In this document: positions 31,101 to 42,365 of the stretch, piece after piece | Layout of the letters: every line of letters begins with the position of its first letter | How positions within the stretch are numbered: the first letter of the stretch is position 1 | Assembly (NCBI GenBank): GCA_963970005.1 | Contig: CAXAMN010003692.1 | Span: 161,326-225,325 of the forward strand | DNA length: 64,000 bases | Source of the DNA: Durusdinium trenchii | Taxonomy: Eukaryota > Sar > Dinophyceae > Suessiales > Symbiodiniaceae | Direction of reading: 5' to 3' | The notes under the pieces: model-generated | Told to the model about the DNA's origin: nothing | The model's input: the letters and a program-made list of their open reading frames with translations, nothing else | Database searches by the model: none | Translations under genes and position numbers: made by a program

Positions 31101-31690
31101 ATCATTTTGTCATTGTTTTCATAATCAGTTGTGTCCTTCCAACTGTTTCAGTGCAAAGAAATGACGAGGCGTCCCAGAAGAGACATGGCGAACACCAATC
31201 GTTATTCTTTTGCCGCAGATTTAAGGCAACTAAAGTAACCCTCTCGTTCAGACATGGCGGCTTTGAGATCATTCCGCTCCATACAGTCCATATAAAGTCG
31301 GTATTTATGCGCTTTAGTGCTGTAGTTTTTCAAGCGCAACACCAACACCCAATGATATGAAAAGCATCTTCCACAATACAATTTGGCATAGTGACCGATA
31401 GCAACAGTTTGGCCATGTTTCATGATGCTAGTGCTGGAGTAGGATCTGGCAGGCTTCCTCTCAAAGCAACTGGAATCTATGCCGGATCACATTTTGATGC
31501 TGCAGCTGGGGGGCCAAGCTCACCTTCTGCCGAAATAGTTGTACTACTGTAACAACTCAATGCTGGAAGACAATCAATGCAGACCATAATACTTATGTAT
31601 ATATATAGAGAGAGAAAGGATGAAACTATAGATCAGCATAAATCAGCAATGGTCGTTGCAAATATCTCCTCCACTTCATTTGAGCCGCAG

Positions 31691-32353
31691 GAATCTTCCC
31701 TTTGTCCTTTTGGACAAAGCTGCCGAGCTTTCCAAAGACAGACTTTTCCACAGCACCTCCAACGAAAGTCTATGGCTTGTCAATGGAGGTGAACGACCTG
31801 TGCTGACAGTACGACCAACTGAGTGGCACCGAATAAGGCTGGTCATGGCGGGCGTATCCGATTGGCTCTATCTAAGCTTTGGAGATTGTGAGGTTGCGTT
31901 GCTGGCCAAAGATGGCATCTACATTGATGACTTCCCACGCTGGATCCAGCATGTTTCATTGCCGCCTGGAGGACGAGCAGAAATCGTATCGCGATGCCCA
32001 AGTGGCATCGACTCTGAGCATCCAGTAGTTTCTTCTGCCTTCGGGAATGGCGTGGCATCCTATGCTGGGCCTTTGTTCTCTATCCGCTCCGTGGCCTCCA
32101 AAGATGGGGAAGTCACACAGACTCCGCTGACTGCATGGAAGCCGCCTCAACGGCCTGCATACTTACAAGATTTGCGAGGAGATTTGACCGTTCCAGATTG
32201 CTCGTGCCGGACAGCGATGGGGCTGAGTGCGGGGCCAAGGTCCGTCGATGGTCATACCTTCAAGGGGCCAAAAGCATATTTGCACCAATGGCCGCGTGAT
32301 GCTGTCGTTGAACGTGAAGTCTCGGGCATAAACAAACATAGCTTCTTCGGCTG
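31691..32353 (+). CDS. Multicopper oxidase long exon: domain 2 and start of domain 3
   Basis: After GAGCCGCAG the frame runs open for 220 codons: WLVNGGERPVLTVRPTEWHR, IRLVMAGVSDWLYLSFGDCE, ALLAKDGIYIDDFPRWIQHV and LPPGGRAEIVSRCP, the typical domain 2 of protist multicopper oxidases (NGxxxPxxxxxPxxxxRxR, KDG, GGRAD). Later comes HTFKGPKAYLHQWPRDAVVE and VSGINKHSF, the approach to the domain-3 HPxHxH copper site. The exon seems to end near there. The exons with the remaining copper ligands (HPFHxH, HCHxxxH) were not found downstream, so whether the enzyme is complete is unknown. Expected role: oxidation of metals or phenols with reduction of oxygen to water. Confidence 0.7.
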
Positions 32354-32359
32354 CACTGA

Positions 32360-33526
32360 GAGCTTTTACACACGCACATGGCGCTGCTTTCAGTCCCAAT
32401 GGGTTGCAAGGATCCATGCATTCTCAAAGCAGAGCATTAATGGGTTACCCGGATGGTGCTCCTGTCCTCACACCCAATTTCTGAAAATTTGGCGGTAACA
32501 CATGAAAGTCACTGAAATTTATGAAATGACCAATCATAAGTGGTGAGATGCTACATTCTCTCTGCAAGTAGAGAGCAGTACGTTTGTGTTTCACTCGAAC
32601 CTACTTCAGCCGCAGTGAAACATACCAGCAGTACTTGTAAGAACCTTCCGCTTGAATCCGTAGCAACTAGAAGGTTATTATATATAGTATATAGGGGCCA
32701 TTCTGCCAGCACTGCGGTACAGCTTCTCGCGAGGTGGTCATTCGTATCTGCGGAATTTGAGCCAAGATACTGTGCCATGCCCTAGAAAGGATTACAGGCA
32801 ACACGGTATTGGACAGGAAGCACCTCATCACTTCAAACATTATATATATATAGCCAACTATGCTGAACCACAAAGCCGAGTAACAGCAGGGTGTTTGAGG
32901 CTCTGCAACAGGCTTTTGAAGCATGCCGAGCTTCGTTTGGCTCCCTGAGGCTGTTGTGAGTCCCTTTGAGATTATCGAACCAACTTTTGAAGCGGGTCTC
33001 ATTTCAAAGTTTGCTATGGAGCTTGTGTACGCTGTAGGCTTGTTCTATATCGAAGGCAATCCCTCAAACAACGATTTGAGTTTTGATTTGAGTTTTCAAA
33101 GCGTGTCAAATAGGCCCAGCTCCTTGTTGCTACAATAGGTTTTGAGTGAACTCTAGGTTGACCCATATCGTTTGACCCCTCTTGCGGGCCTCCCTGTAAA
33201 GAAAAAAACATATATAAGGATAAGGAAAGAAGATTTAAGATCCTTCTGCGATGAGTATATGCGACAGCAAATACACGTGAGAGACATCGTGCGAGGAGGA
33301 TATGTGACGCAACACCGCCAATAAGTTGAACTACAGTTCACAGTTCCATATCGTGCTCTTATCTCAAAAACAAGTTTCGCGAAAATGTGAAAGTGGCACG
33401 CCACATGTTTCATCTTAACGCAATACTTTGGTTGCTGCGTGCAGTTTACACCTTTTTGCATCGCAAATGCCAATGCTGGCCCTGGCCATGGGAGTTGGGT
33501 TTTCCGGGTAAACCAAGAGAGAGCAT
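32360..33526. other. No recognised gene; possible 3' part of the oxidase
   Basis: Several (TA)n runs occur (32,680, 32,842). Short frames on both strands show no copper-oxidase C-terminal motif. The plus frame 32,923-33,138 is protein-like in places but unassigned. Confidence 0.4.
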
Positions 33527-33650
33527 TCTTGCTACTAGTAACAAGAAGCTACTAGTAGCAAAGGGCATCGCTACTAGGAGCAAGGACGCTACAGGGGCTC
33601 CTGGCCGTACTACTAGGAGCATTCTTGCTACTAGTATCAAGAAGCTAGTT
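33527..33650 (-). repeat. CTAGTAG minisatellite unit, inverted copy
   Basis: GAGCATTCTTGCTACTAGTA, ACAAGAAGCTACTAGTAGCA and GCATCGCTACTAGGAGCAAG are the reverse complement of the 126-bp unit seen at 18.7-20.3 and 24.2-24.6 kb. About one copy is present, isolated from the arrays. Confidence 0.85.
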
Positions 33651-34368
33651 GGGTGACCAAAAGGATCCAAAAGGATCACTACACAGCAAAGCACAGCTAG
33701 CTCGTGACTTAGCTAGCTTGCGAAGTCACCGTTCAGCTAGTTCTTACCCAACGCTGACGGATAAGCGAGACAGCTCAAAGCACGCTAGCAGCCAGGCCCA
33801 AATCATGTTGAAATGTATTTCGGCAGGGAATGTGCCGATAACACGATTAATCTCTTCCGCCTTGACCGGCTGAGGAATTGGACCAGCGAGACTTCTACTG
33901 AATAACAACCAAACTTATCACCTCGGAACCCTGAGCAACCGTGTTTTTGCAAAGACTTCCATCGCGGAAGTCCAAGTTTCGTTCTTAACTTTTTTCGGGT
34001 CGGATCTGCTCAGCAATTGAACTTGTTGAGAAATCCTGGAAACGCAGCTCTCATCAATCCTGTGAGTATGGGCTGGTAGTTGTTCAGTGAAGGCACTGTT
34101 GGGCGAGGGACGAATTCCACAATACAACAAGAACTTAAAGGTTGTGCTCAGGCAAAAAAACAACGCGATAGATGGGGATCAGTGGCATAGATGGCCTTTT
34201 ACTATTAGTTGGTTGATTACTGGAGAGGATACCCTCAAGTGTACAACCAATAGGTAAATGGTACCAAACCGACCCATCTATTCTTCCCAAAAGGACAGCA
34301 CTGATCAGTGGACCGGGATGCAAGGAAAGGTAGTGTCCATGATGGGGTCTTATTTGCATATATAATCG
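33651..34368. other. No recognisable gene; GCTAGCT-rich start
   Basis: An AGCTAGCTCGTGACTTAGCTAGCTTGCGAAG-like palindromic stretch sits at 33,696-33,726. Nothing else is supported. Confidence 0.4.
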
Positions 34369-34471
34369 TACATACATACATACATACATACATACATACA
34401 TACATACATACATACNNNNNNNNNNCATACATACATACATACATACATACATACATACATACATACATACA
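34369..34471. repeat. (TACA)n microsatellite with assembly gap
   Basis: An uninterrupted TACA repeat is split by ten N at 34,416-34,425. It resembles the tails of the downstream retrotransposons and is the probable left edge of the target array. Confidence 0.95.
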
Positions 34472-34767
34472 TTGTGTATTACACACACTGGCGCGGGCCC
34501 GGCCACTTCCCACCACTTCGCGCTCCCAAGCGCGGCTGCTTCCTTTTCCAACTCTCCAAGGTCAACGAGGCGTCCTCGCCTCCAACGAACAACCGGCGGT
34601 CCGCCGCCACCACGCTCTATGGCGTGCCACGCTCGTGCCAACCAAGCCCCCTGACTCTCGAGCCTTGATGGCGTTGGATCAAATGCATCCCCTTCCACTC
34701 CACGAGTGACCCTCCGGCATCTGACGAGATCGAGCGACCGATGGCAATGTGGCGGCACAAATCAACA
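34472..34767. other. 296-bp GC-rich cassette between (TACA)n tracts
   Basis: This segment is bounded on both sides by TACA repeats but does not end in the AGGARAAAAA seen on the downstream elements. A minus-strand frame crosses it with protein-like composition (WLARAWHAIERGGGGPPVVR, GELEKEAAALGSAKWWEVAG). It may be a short non-autonomous insertion using the same target, or a different truncated element in the opposite orientation. Confidence 0.45.
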
Positions 34768-34796
34768 ATACATACATACATACATACATACATACA
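34768..34796. repeat. (TACA)n at 5' junction of element A
   Basis: Seven TACA units run directly into TGGCTCAAG, the first bases of element A. Confidence 0.95.
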
Positions 34797-34805
34797 TGGC
34801 TCAAG
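34797..34805 (+). other. Spliced-leader 3' end at 5' terminus of A
   Basis: TGGCTCAAG equals the last nine bases of the dinoflagellate spliced leader, which ends TTTTGGCTCAAG. It sits exactly at the junction with (TACA)n, as expected if a trans-spliced mRNA was reverse transcribed. The first T could also belong to the target. Confidence 0.6.
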
Positions 34806-35137
34806 CTGTGAGCGGTTCAAGGTGGCAAGCCCGCATAAAAGTCCACCTAGTGCGGCACCCCTCTGCGCCACGTGTGCCCTGTGTACCACAAGAACCTCAC
34901 CGCCACAGCGTTCATCCAGGGTGAGGGATTTCTTTGCTCGTGATCTAACGTCTTCACCAACCTCACTCCTGACGAGACCTTCTGCACCTGGCAGTGCTCG
35001 CCTGGCTATCTCACAGACGACCTCCTGGGGATTGGCCCTTTTTCACTGCTTTCCCGATCGGCCTGATTGTGTTCGGTGACACCAACTGTGCCAACAACAC
35101 TGCCTTTGACAGGTTGACGTGACCTACTTTCGGCACT

Positions 35138-36016
35138 ATGTCACCCACCTGGGGCAGAGCGTACATGGTTTGCTCGCAGACCCAATGCTCCAATTGGATC
35201 TGGACCGACAAGGTCAGGTCTGGCACCAAGTGTCGGAAATGCGGAACCTGGTGGCCTGACCATCAAGCCCACACAGGAAAAGGCAAAGGCTATGGACGAC
35301 CGGCGAACAAATCCGCCAACCACCACCATTGGTTGGAATCACCTCCCGGCCTCACAAAGATCCGACCCTTGAAGAAGACCAAGGTCCAAAAAGAAGCCTC
35401 AGAACTCCTCAATGGCAGCTGGGCCACTTTGCCTGAAGAGACGCAGACCAAGCTCCAGGCCCTCGGCATCGGTCCAATCAAACCAGAAGAACCGGGTTTG
35501 ACCGATGTGTTGAAAACACACATGGATGCCCTGCCACCACAAGTCCAACAGATCGTCAGCAAGCTCACCGCTCCAGAACCATGCACTGAGAAGGACATTG
35601 CCACTAAGCTCAAAGGGCAAGTCACAGACCTCAAGGCCATGTCCATTCGGAAAAATCAATTGCAGGAGAAAATCGATGGAGTCAAAGCCCAGTATGCCTC
35701 TTTGCTCTCGGACATGCAAGAGCTTCAAGCCAAATTGGCTGAAGGGCAGAAAGCACTCCACAAGCTGCCACAGGACTACATGACCGCCATCAACCAAACT
35801 CCAGCACCAGGCGAACTGATGGGTGGCACCAGCGAGCCGGAACAAATCCCCATGGCTGTGGAGTCCTTTGTACACAGTTTGGGGATCTCGCTCACTGAAG
35901 AGCAGAAGACCCAGTTGCATGGGCTCCTTAAGCGACCCAACCAGGATCCTGATGACCCCACCAAAAGGAGGAAAACAGATGGCACACCAGCACCACCTCC
36001 GGGATCGTGTGGGTAA
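35138..36016 (+). CDS. Element A ORF1: zinc-ribbon, coiled-coil RNA-binding-type protein
   Basis: An intact 292-codon ORF. Residues 9-39 hold C12-x4-C17, a conserved NWIWTDK core and C32-x2-C35, a zinc-ribbon pattern shared by copies B and D. A Gly/Lys-rich linker (GKGKGYGRP) follows. Residues about 160-225 are heptad-like (KNQLQEKIDGVKAQYASLLS, MQELQAKLAEGQKAL), predicting a coiled coil. The C-terminus has a nuclear-signal-like KRRKTD. By position it matches LINE ORF1, which packages element RNA as a multimer. The final 38 nt overlap ORF2 in the +1 frame. Start chosen at the ATG whose context (ATG...GGGGC AGAGC) is shared with copy B. Confidence 0.75.
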   Translation: MSPTWGRAYMVCSQTQCSNWIWTDKVRSGTKCRKCGTWWPDHQAHTGKGKGYGRPANKSANHHHWLESPPGLTKIRPLKKTKVQKEASELLNGSWATLPEETQTKLQALGIGPIKPEEPGLTDVLKTHMDALPPQVQQIVSKLTAPEPCTEKDIATKLKGQVTDLKAMSIRKNQLQEKIDGVKAQYASLLSDMQELQAKLAEGQKALHKLPQDYMTAINQTPAPGELMGGTSEPEQIPMAVESFVHSLGISLTEEQKTQLHGLLKRPNQDPDDPTKRRKTDGTPAPPPGSCG

Positions 36017-37652
36017 CAGGGACACGATGGCACAACAGCCGGGGTGGACTTACCCGATCCCTGACGATGATTCTTGGTCATGTGACGGGACGGAGGAGTT
36101 TTTGGGGACCGAGGTTGAACAACACAACCCTTTTGAAGATGAGTCCAAGGGAGACCAACCACCAATAGTGTGGCCCACCACCCCTGACTCTCATGGGGAA
36201 TCACACCGGGAACCTTGTGAAGGGGACATTTCACAAATCATTTCCGGCACCATCGATGACCAGAGCTCACGGCGCACCACACGGGTTTGCCGTGCTGCCT
36301 CAGGCTCAACAGCAATCACTTTTGGCAGTGCTATCAGTGTTGGGGAACAAACACGCAGCACCATGGTTGAGAATCTTCACATCTCCTCTCAGCCACAGAA
36401 CATCACTGTTGCAGGGGAAGCGCAACACCAACCAATTTCCTGTGAATCTCAACAAGAGGTTCCAATTTTGCACCCATCCTTTACTCCGGCTGCTTCACAT
36501 GGTCCGTGTTTGCAGCTAACTGGAGGCGCTTTGACCACGCCTACTACGCCTTCCGAAAGTGGGCAGGCATTGACCTGTATGAGCACACAATACTATGCCT
36601 CTACCACTGACCTTCTTCTCCAGAATCTGACAATGGTGGTTGGCAATCCAAGCTCACGATGTTTTGCCAACGCACCGTGGCGGGCTTTCTGCTGGATGTG
36701 TGCATATCTCGCAGAATTCAACCGAGACCCCTGGGGAGTCATCAAGGAGGCAGTGCAAACGTCCCTGGAGCTTTCCGAACCGGTGGACATCCAACGACTC
36801 CCTGGCATGCATCCCCTCTGGGAGAAACACAACCTCAACCTTGAAGGAGATGCTGCCCATTTCGTGCACTCACTGTGGGTCCACTCACAAACTCGAGTCC
36901 TGCAGTACCGGCACACAGAGATCAAAGAAGGAGGGTATGTCACGGAACACATCCAAATACCCTTGGTGGTGGACTACCCGGATGAATACCTTGATGAGAT
37001 CACATGGCAGGAACTGCTCAATTGTTGGGCCAACCAAGGCTATGGGCAATACCTGGGAGACGACAAGATGATCCACATCAGTCACATCAACCGGGCAGTC
37101 ACCATTGAGGGCACAGTGACCAAACACAAGCGAGCCTTAAACCCACATGGCCCATACACCGTCCCACGCTCCTTGGACGGGTTCTCCAGAGCCAGCGAGG
37201 AGTACATCCCTTTGGCGTACATCTGCCATCGAGGACCCACCCATCAAACCGGACATTACTATGCCATACTCGTCTACAAAGACCTCATGTGGATTGCCGA
37301 TGATGGAGCCACTCCCAAGGTGCTGCCCTTTTTGACGCCTCAAATTGCGGGCCAGATAGTACAAATCTGGGGCATACAGACCTCGGCGCTGATCACACCA
37401 CGGCAAATAGCCAGAGCCTTGCCACCTCCTGAGACTCCGGATTACGATCCACCTCTCCACGGCACGCCACCCAAAAAGGCACGGCACACCCAAGACAACA
37501 TGCGCCTCCATGTGGCAAACATCCCAGCCTTTGGCAAAAGCACCTTGGACTGGTACTGGACACGAGACAACGAGATATATATCCTGATCGAAACACATCT
37601 CGATCGACAAAAGCACCACTCCATGTGCCAATACTTTGAGGTGCGGGGCTGA
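35979..37652 (+). pseudogene. Element A ORF2, part 1: USP-like protease and start of endonuclease
   Basis: ORF2 starts at ATG 35,979, the same place relative to the ORF1 stop as in B and D. After about 210 variable residues comes a C19-like domain: Cys box NPSSRCFANAPWRAFCWMCA with the nucleophile at residue 228, GDAAHFVHSLW resembling the QDA box, YTVPRSLDG, then the His box YICHRGPTHQTGHYYAILVY (His 426) and LMWIADDG (Asp 441/442). This is the order and spacing logic of ubiquitin-specific proteases, although the whole domain is small. Next comes the endonuclease start (LHVANIPAFG, YILIETHLD). TGA at 37,650 replaces a Lys codon of copy B, so translation would stop inside the endonuclease. 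Confidence 0.75.
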
Positions 37653-40078
37653 CATGCCTTTGGATACCCAGCCCACAGCAATGCCACCAACGACGGCAAT
37701 CATGGAGGGATCATGGTCATCCATGACACAGCGCATGGGCTCACCCAGCTTGAAGTCTTTGAGATTGCGGGCTGTGGCTACCAAGCCTTTCTGTGGGAGG
37801 CCAAGGCAAGAACCATTTTGGTCGTCGCTGTCTACTTCAAGACCAACGAAACAATCCAAGGCACCACCAATGCCCAAATCCTTGCAAGGATCCTGGCACT
37901 CCTGGAAGCCACAACAAGGCAGTTCGTCCTGGTTGGAGACTGGAACAAGGAACCGTCCTCGGCTCTAAGTTCCATTGGCAGATCCTGGCCCCAGATGCAA
38001 CCCTGCTCAATGGCAACACGGTTGATTACGCCATCATCCAGCAAACACTAGCAGCATGCACCTCCATGACCACCGAGTGGGCCGTCCCCTGGAGACCACA
38101 CTGTCTCCTCACTTATGCCTTTGAGCTCGACGATGACTTCCGACTGTACCACCAGCTCCGGGCATTTCCACCGTTACCAAATGTGCCCGACATCGGGTTC
38201 CGGGCTTGGAGCACATATGTCTCACAAGCAGAACAGCTACAGCTCTACGAGTCTACTCCAAACAGTGGAGCCCAAGGGCTGGCGGACTGGGTCTCGATCA
38301 CTGAGCAGTATCTACTGCAACAACACCCCTGGGCCCCACAAGGTCGGGCAGCCAACCTGACCATCCAGCATCTCCCCTTGGTGCCCGCGAAAGCAGGAGG
38401 CATCTGGAAACGAGGGAAAGCTGCCTTTTGGGAACAAATCCAAGCCCGACTCACCCTGATCCAACACCAGCCAGCAAAGGCTCCAGGCGCCATCCACGGG
38501 CTCACCAAAGCACTCCAAAACCTCCAACACCAATGGCTGGGTGATCAGACATGGGGGCTCTTCCTCGATACATACTATCACTGGGTCCAGTACAAGGATG
38601 ACCGCACTTTCGACCTCTTGCAACAAACAGTACAACATCAACTTGAAGCAGCACAACACCAGAGCAGAGAAGAAAGCTGCCTCCAATATGCAGAATGGAT
38701 CCGGCAGGGAGAATCCAAAGGCCTTAAAGGCCTCTTCCGTTCCCTCAAAGCCAGCGAGCTCTCATGGCAGAGACCATACAGAAACATCCCCATGGCAGAC
38801 CGCATGCGACACCGGATGAACGACTGGCACAAACTCTGGAAGCCCACCAAGGACAACCACACCATGACCCGGCTGCCCCTGCAGGAACAGGCCAAACAGC
38901 AAGCAGCCACCCTGCCCCCCCTCACCTTTGAGCAGCTCGGCAAGACCCTGAAGCACCTACCAGACAAAGCCTGTGGGCCGGACGCCATCACCACCCAGCT
39001 ACTCCGAACAGCACCCAAGCAGGCCCTGCAACCATTGTTGAGCCTCCTGCAAACCATGGAAGCCAAGGCGGAGCTTCCCACACAACTGACCATGAGCCTT
39101 GTGGTGATGCTGGCCAAAAATGAGAAGGTAGAGCGCCCCATCACCCTCACCAGTGTGCTGTATCGGGTCTGGTGCAGAATGAGGAAACCCCTCCTCGATG
39201 AGTGGCAGCGCTCCCTCCCACCCTCCATGGACTATGATAGGGCCAGACCAGGGGCCACTGCCCTTCACGTCGCTTTGGAGCGGTTGGTGCGGCAAGAAAC
39301 CGCCAAGTCCCTCACCAAGCACGGCGTCACCGTCCTGTTGGACATGAGCACCTTTTACGACACTCTTGACCTGCAAAGGCTTCAACAGGCAGCACAAGAC
39401 CTCCAATACCCCCCACTGGCTTTAGAGTTCGCCATGCAGGTCTATACCGGACACAAGGCCATTTTGGCTGAAGGTGAAATCAGCCCCTGGTTCCATGTCA
39501 CCACAGGAGTCGCAGCCGGATGCCCACAAGCACCACTTCTGGCCAAAACCTACCTCCAGCCCATCCTGCACTCCTTTCAACAAACCTACCCAGATCTTCA
39601 CCTGAATGGCTGGGTCGATGACATTGGATTTGACGGCAGCCACACCAATGCCCAGCATCTTGCTCAAAGAACCTTGGAAGCTTGGCATCACCTCCGAGAC
39701 AACTTGACTGAGGCAGGTTTGGTGGTCAACAACCACAAAACAGCCTTCATCGTCACCGACAAACGCATTCACACCGAACTCAGCAAACTACTCGGACCGC
39801 AAGACCCACCAATCCAATCCGTGATGAGAGATTTAGGCATTGACCACGCAGCCAGTCGCAGACGGCGCATCACCACTTTGCAGCACAGATTCCACAAGCA
39901 CAAACAAAGACGGATCAAACTCCGCAGCCTCAAATTGCCCAACCTCCGCACACGGCTGAGGCTGCACCGAGGAGGGATCCAGCCGGTGGCATTCTGGGGG
40001 TTCGAGGGACAGGGTTTGGCCCCCCGATACCGTTTAGCCCTGCGCCCACCAAGGGGGATTGCAGGACATCATCTATGA
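37653..40078 (+). pseudogene. Element A ORF2, part 2: endonuclease and reverse transcriptase
   Basis: The frame after the TGA continues the APE-type endonuclease (GNHGGIMVIHD, VAVYFKTNE, FVLVGDWN). A 17-19 base loss near 37,945, right after GDWN, shifts to the frame that stays open to 40,078. RT motifs there: CGPDAITTQLLR, ERPITLTSVLYRVW, RPGATALHVALERLV, motif A VLLDMSTFYDTL, motif B GVAAGCPQAPLLAK, motif C GWVDDIGFDGS and thumb region GLVVNNHKTAFI. The YADD box is WVDD in this family. Another deletion near 40,055 ends the frame. The intact product would nick target DNA and prime reverse transcription there. Confidence 0.78.
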
Positions 40079-42229
40079 CCAAGCCCAGCAGAAATTTGGA
40101 GATCCAGGCGACCAGGTGATTGTCCACCACATCAGAGCACTGCACACCCTCATCAACCACTGGCCATTGGACCACATCCAACATGTCGAACAAGCCTGGA
40201 TCACGATCCGCAACCAGCTCCGCAACAAAACCCACCAATGGTACACCGTCAAGGGACCCCTGGCAGCCACTCTGGCCTACCTCAATGAGTGGGGATGGAC
40301 AACAGACTCGCTCTATCAGTGGCACCGAAACGAAACGGCTTTCATGACCGAAGCCAACATCAATTTGAGAGATGCTTGGGCCACTATAGAACAGACTTTG
40401 CACCATGAAGCACAGCAACAACGCACCAGCCGCATTGCTAGCCGGAAGAACTGCCAGAATTTGGTCAGTGGACTCGATTGGACGGCAGCCAAGAAAGCAG
40501 CCAAAGTCCTGAACAAGCAGCAACTCCAGCACATGAAAACATGGAACCAAGCCGCCCTGCACTACAGGGAAGGGGACAAGATCAAGCAGTGCCCACTCTG
40601 CGGAGTCCCAGCCACCCCAAAGCACATAGTGTGGCTCTGCACTTGGCACCACAACCAAGGCCACGAACCATTGGCCATCGACTGGACGGAGAGACTCCAG
40701 GATCCCTTGGAAGACCCCCTATGGGCACATGGATGGATCCCCAAGGAACCACAGGACCATTTGCAGGTGCCACAACCACTGCAAGGCCACGGGTGTTGGA
40801 GCACCCTTGAGCCTTTGACGCTTCAGCCCTGGCAAGGCTTGGCAGTGACACTCGATGCCACCCCATCATCCTACGACCAACGATCCCAAGCCTGGGTGTT
40901 TGGCCTCTGTATCCACACCTTCTCCATGGGCGGCCTCATCCGCAATCACGGGTATGGCCCCCGGAGCCCAAACCAAGGCCAGAGCCCTGTTTCAAGGACT
41001 CATCACCCTGGCCCAATACGTTCTTACTCCCACCAATGTGGTGATCCAGCTTGGCGTGGTGTGGGAGGCTTGGACAAACCCAAAGAAGAGAAAAGGGTTC
41101 GAAGATTTGGCCCAAGGCTTTGACGTCCAATTCTTCCAGCGAATCACGCCTTTGTACATCCATAAGAACCACAGGACGCCAGACACACCAGCCAATGAAC
41201 CACACCTCCGCAGGCGCCAGCGTGATGCTGCCCTTGCTGCATATGAGAGGGCTTCCCAGCTCTACGACCGAACAGCTGAGGACTGGCAAAAAACCCTAGA
41301 CCTGGACCATGTGCAGATTTACAAGCAAGCAGCGGCCAGGCTCGAGAAGATCTATAAAGATCCCCAGCACTACATCCACGACAAGCCAGTGAAGCGAGCT
41401 GGACACACCACCAAACAATACAAAAAACGGCTCATACACCAATGCAAGGCACCTTGGCAGCCCAACAAGCACCAATGGGTTCCCCACCGGAGCGGCTACC
41501 AATGCCAGACATGCCACACCAGGGTTCATCAGGCCCTCACAGTTGAGGTCATCGAGAAACACCTTCAAGAGGAGTGCGAACTTCTCGCCTGAACCAGATC
41601 TCAGGCCGGATAAACCCGTTGGCCAAAAGATCACAAGAGCCACAACCATCAAGAGGTTGCTGGAACTGCAGCAGCAACATCCACAGGCAGCTGATGAACA
41701 CACCTTTCAAGAGACCACGGGGTATCTCGAGTGCACCAAATGCAGCCTCTCAGTTCACAAGCGAACAAATGAGGAAAGCTTCCAGGCATTCATCCAGAGC
41801 AAATGCATCGATGAACGCTACGACAAAAGCCACCGAGGACATTCCAGCCATGCTCTATGGCAAAAGGGCAAAGGCATCAAATGCCTCAACTGTGGCACAC
41901 AAAGCCACCTGGACGCTGATGACCGTGTGATCATGACGAAAGCGCTCACCAAAGAGTGTCAAGGGAACACACAAAGGTCACCGACCTTGCTCCAGCTCTT
42001 CAGCACACAAGCATCAGCCAGTCAAGGCACACCACCCGTCGGCCCTTCAGAGGTCACACTCACTGGCCATGATACCCAGCCAGAGCCAACGACTCCACCG
42101 ACTGGAGCAGGCCACATAGCGGGACCTTCGCCACCGGCACCAAAGAAGCTCCGTTTCTCTGAAGCGAATTCTCCTGATGATGCAATGGAAAGAGACACGG
42201 AAGAGGAGATGGCGGTAGACTTCTTCTGA
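40059..42229 (+). pseudogene. Element A ORF2, part 3: zinc knuckle, RNase H-like and Cys/His modules
   Basis: Three frames in series. First: CPLCGVPATPKHIVWLC, a C-x2-C-x7-H-x4-C zinc knuckle as in many LINEs, then VTLDATPSSYDQRSQAWVFG starting an RNase H-like fold. After a frameshift near 40,950: TKARALFQGLITLAQYV, VVIQLGVVWEAW, LYIHKNHRTP and EPHLRRRQRDAALAAYERA, then GYQCQTCHTRVHQAL. After a stop at 41,590: GYLECTKCSLSVHKRTNEES, HALWQKGKGIKCLNCGTQSH and the terminus AVDFF followed by TGA. The RNase H-like part keeps its first Asp but lacks the other usual acidic residues. Confidence 0.7.
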
Positions 42230-42314
42230 GACCCCTACTGAAGGGGCGCACCGAACCTGAGGCACCAGCCCTAGATGACCGGCAAAGACCAAGCGCAACT
42301 CCAGGAAAAAAAAA

Positions 42315-42356
42315 CATACATACATACATAAATACATACATACATACATACATACA
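42315..42356 (+). repeat. Element A tail (CATA)n
   Basis: About ten CATA units, with one AATA variant, follow the A-run AGGAAAAAAAA and lead straight into copy B. Confidence 0.95.
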
Positions 42357-42365
42357 TGGCTCAAG
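42357..42365 (+). other. Spliced-leader 3' end at 5' terminus of B
   Basis: TGGCTCAAG again lies directly after the TACA repeat. Here a second AAGCTCAAG follows 16 bases on, where A and D have GGTTCAAG, compatible with an older, more diverged leader remnant. Confidence 0.58.

Larger units (their letters stand above)
34797..42356 (+). mobile_element. Non-LTR retrotransposon copy A (full length)
   Basis: The body runs 34,797-42,314, followed by an A-run and a (CATA)n tail to 42,356. It has a 341-bp leader, ORF1, ORF2 overlapping ORF1 by 38 nt, and a 3' UTR of about 85 bp ending CCAGGAAAAAAAA. APE-type endonuclease, single RT, no LTRs and a short-repeat tail define it as non-LTR. ORF2 has one nonsense codon and about four frameshifts. 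Copy B starts at once after its tail. Confidence 0.85.

Noticed and set aside
34135..34758. Long Tyr-Val-Cys-Met frames on the minus strand
   Set aside because: They are translations of the TACA/TATG microsatellite; only the 296-bp cassette between the tracts is of interest.
35979..37300. USP-like domain as a host deubiquitinase gene interrupted by the element
   Set aside because: It is present in the same ORF and frame as the endonuclease in three diverged copies, so it belongs to the element.
42215..42229. VDFF terminus as a PCNA-binding PIP box
   Set aside because: A PIP box needs Gln and an aliphatic residue at fixed positions before the aromatic pair; the spacing here (IxVDFF) does not fit.
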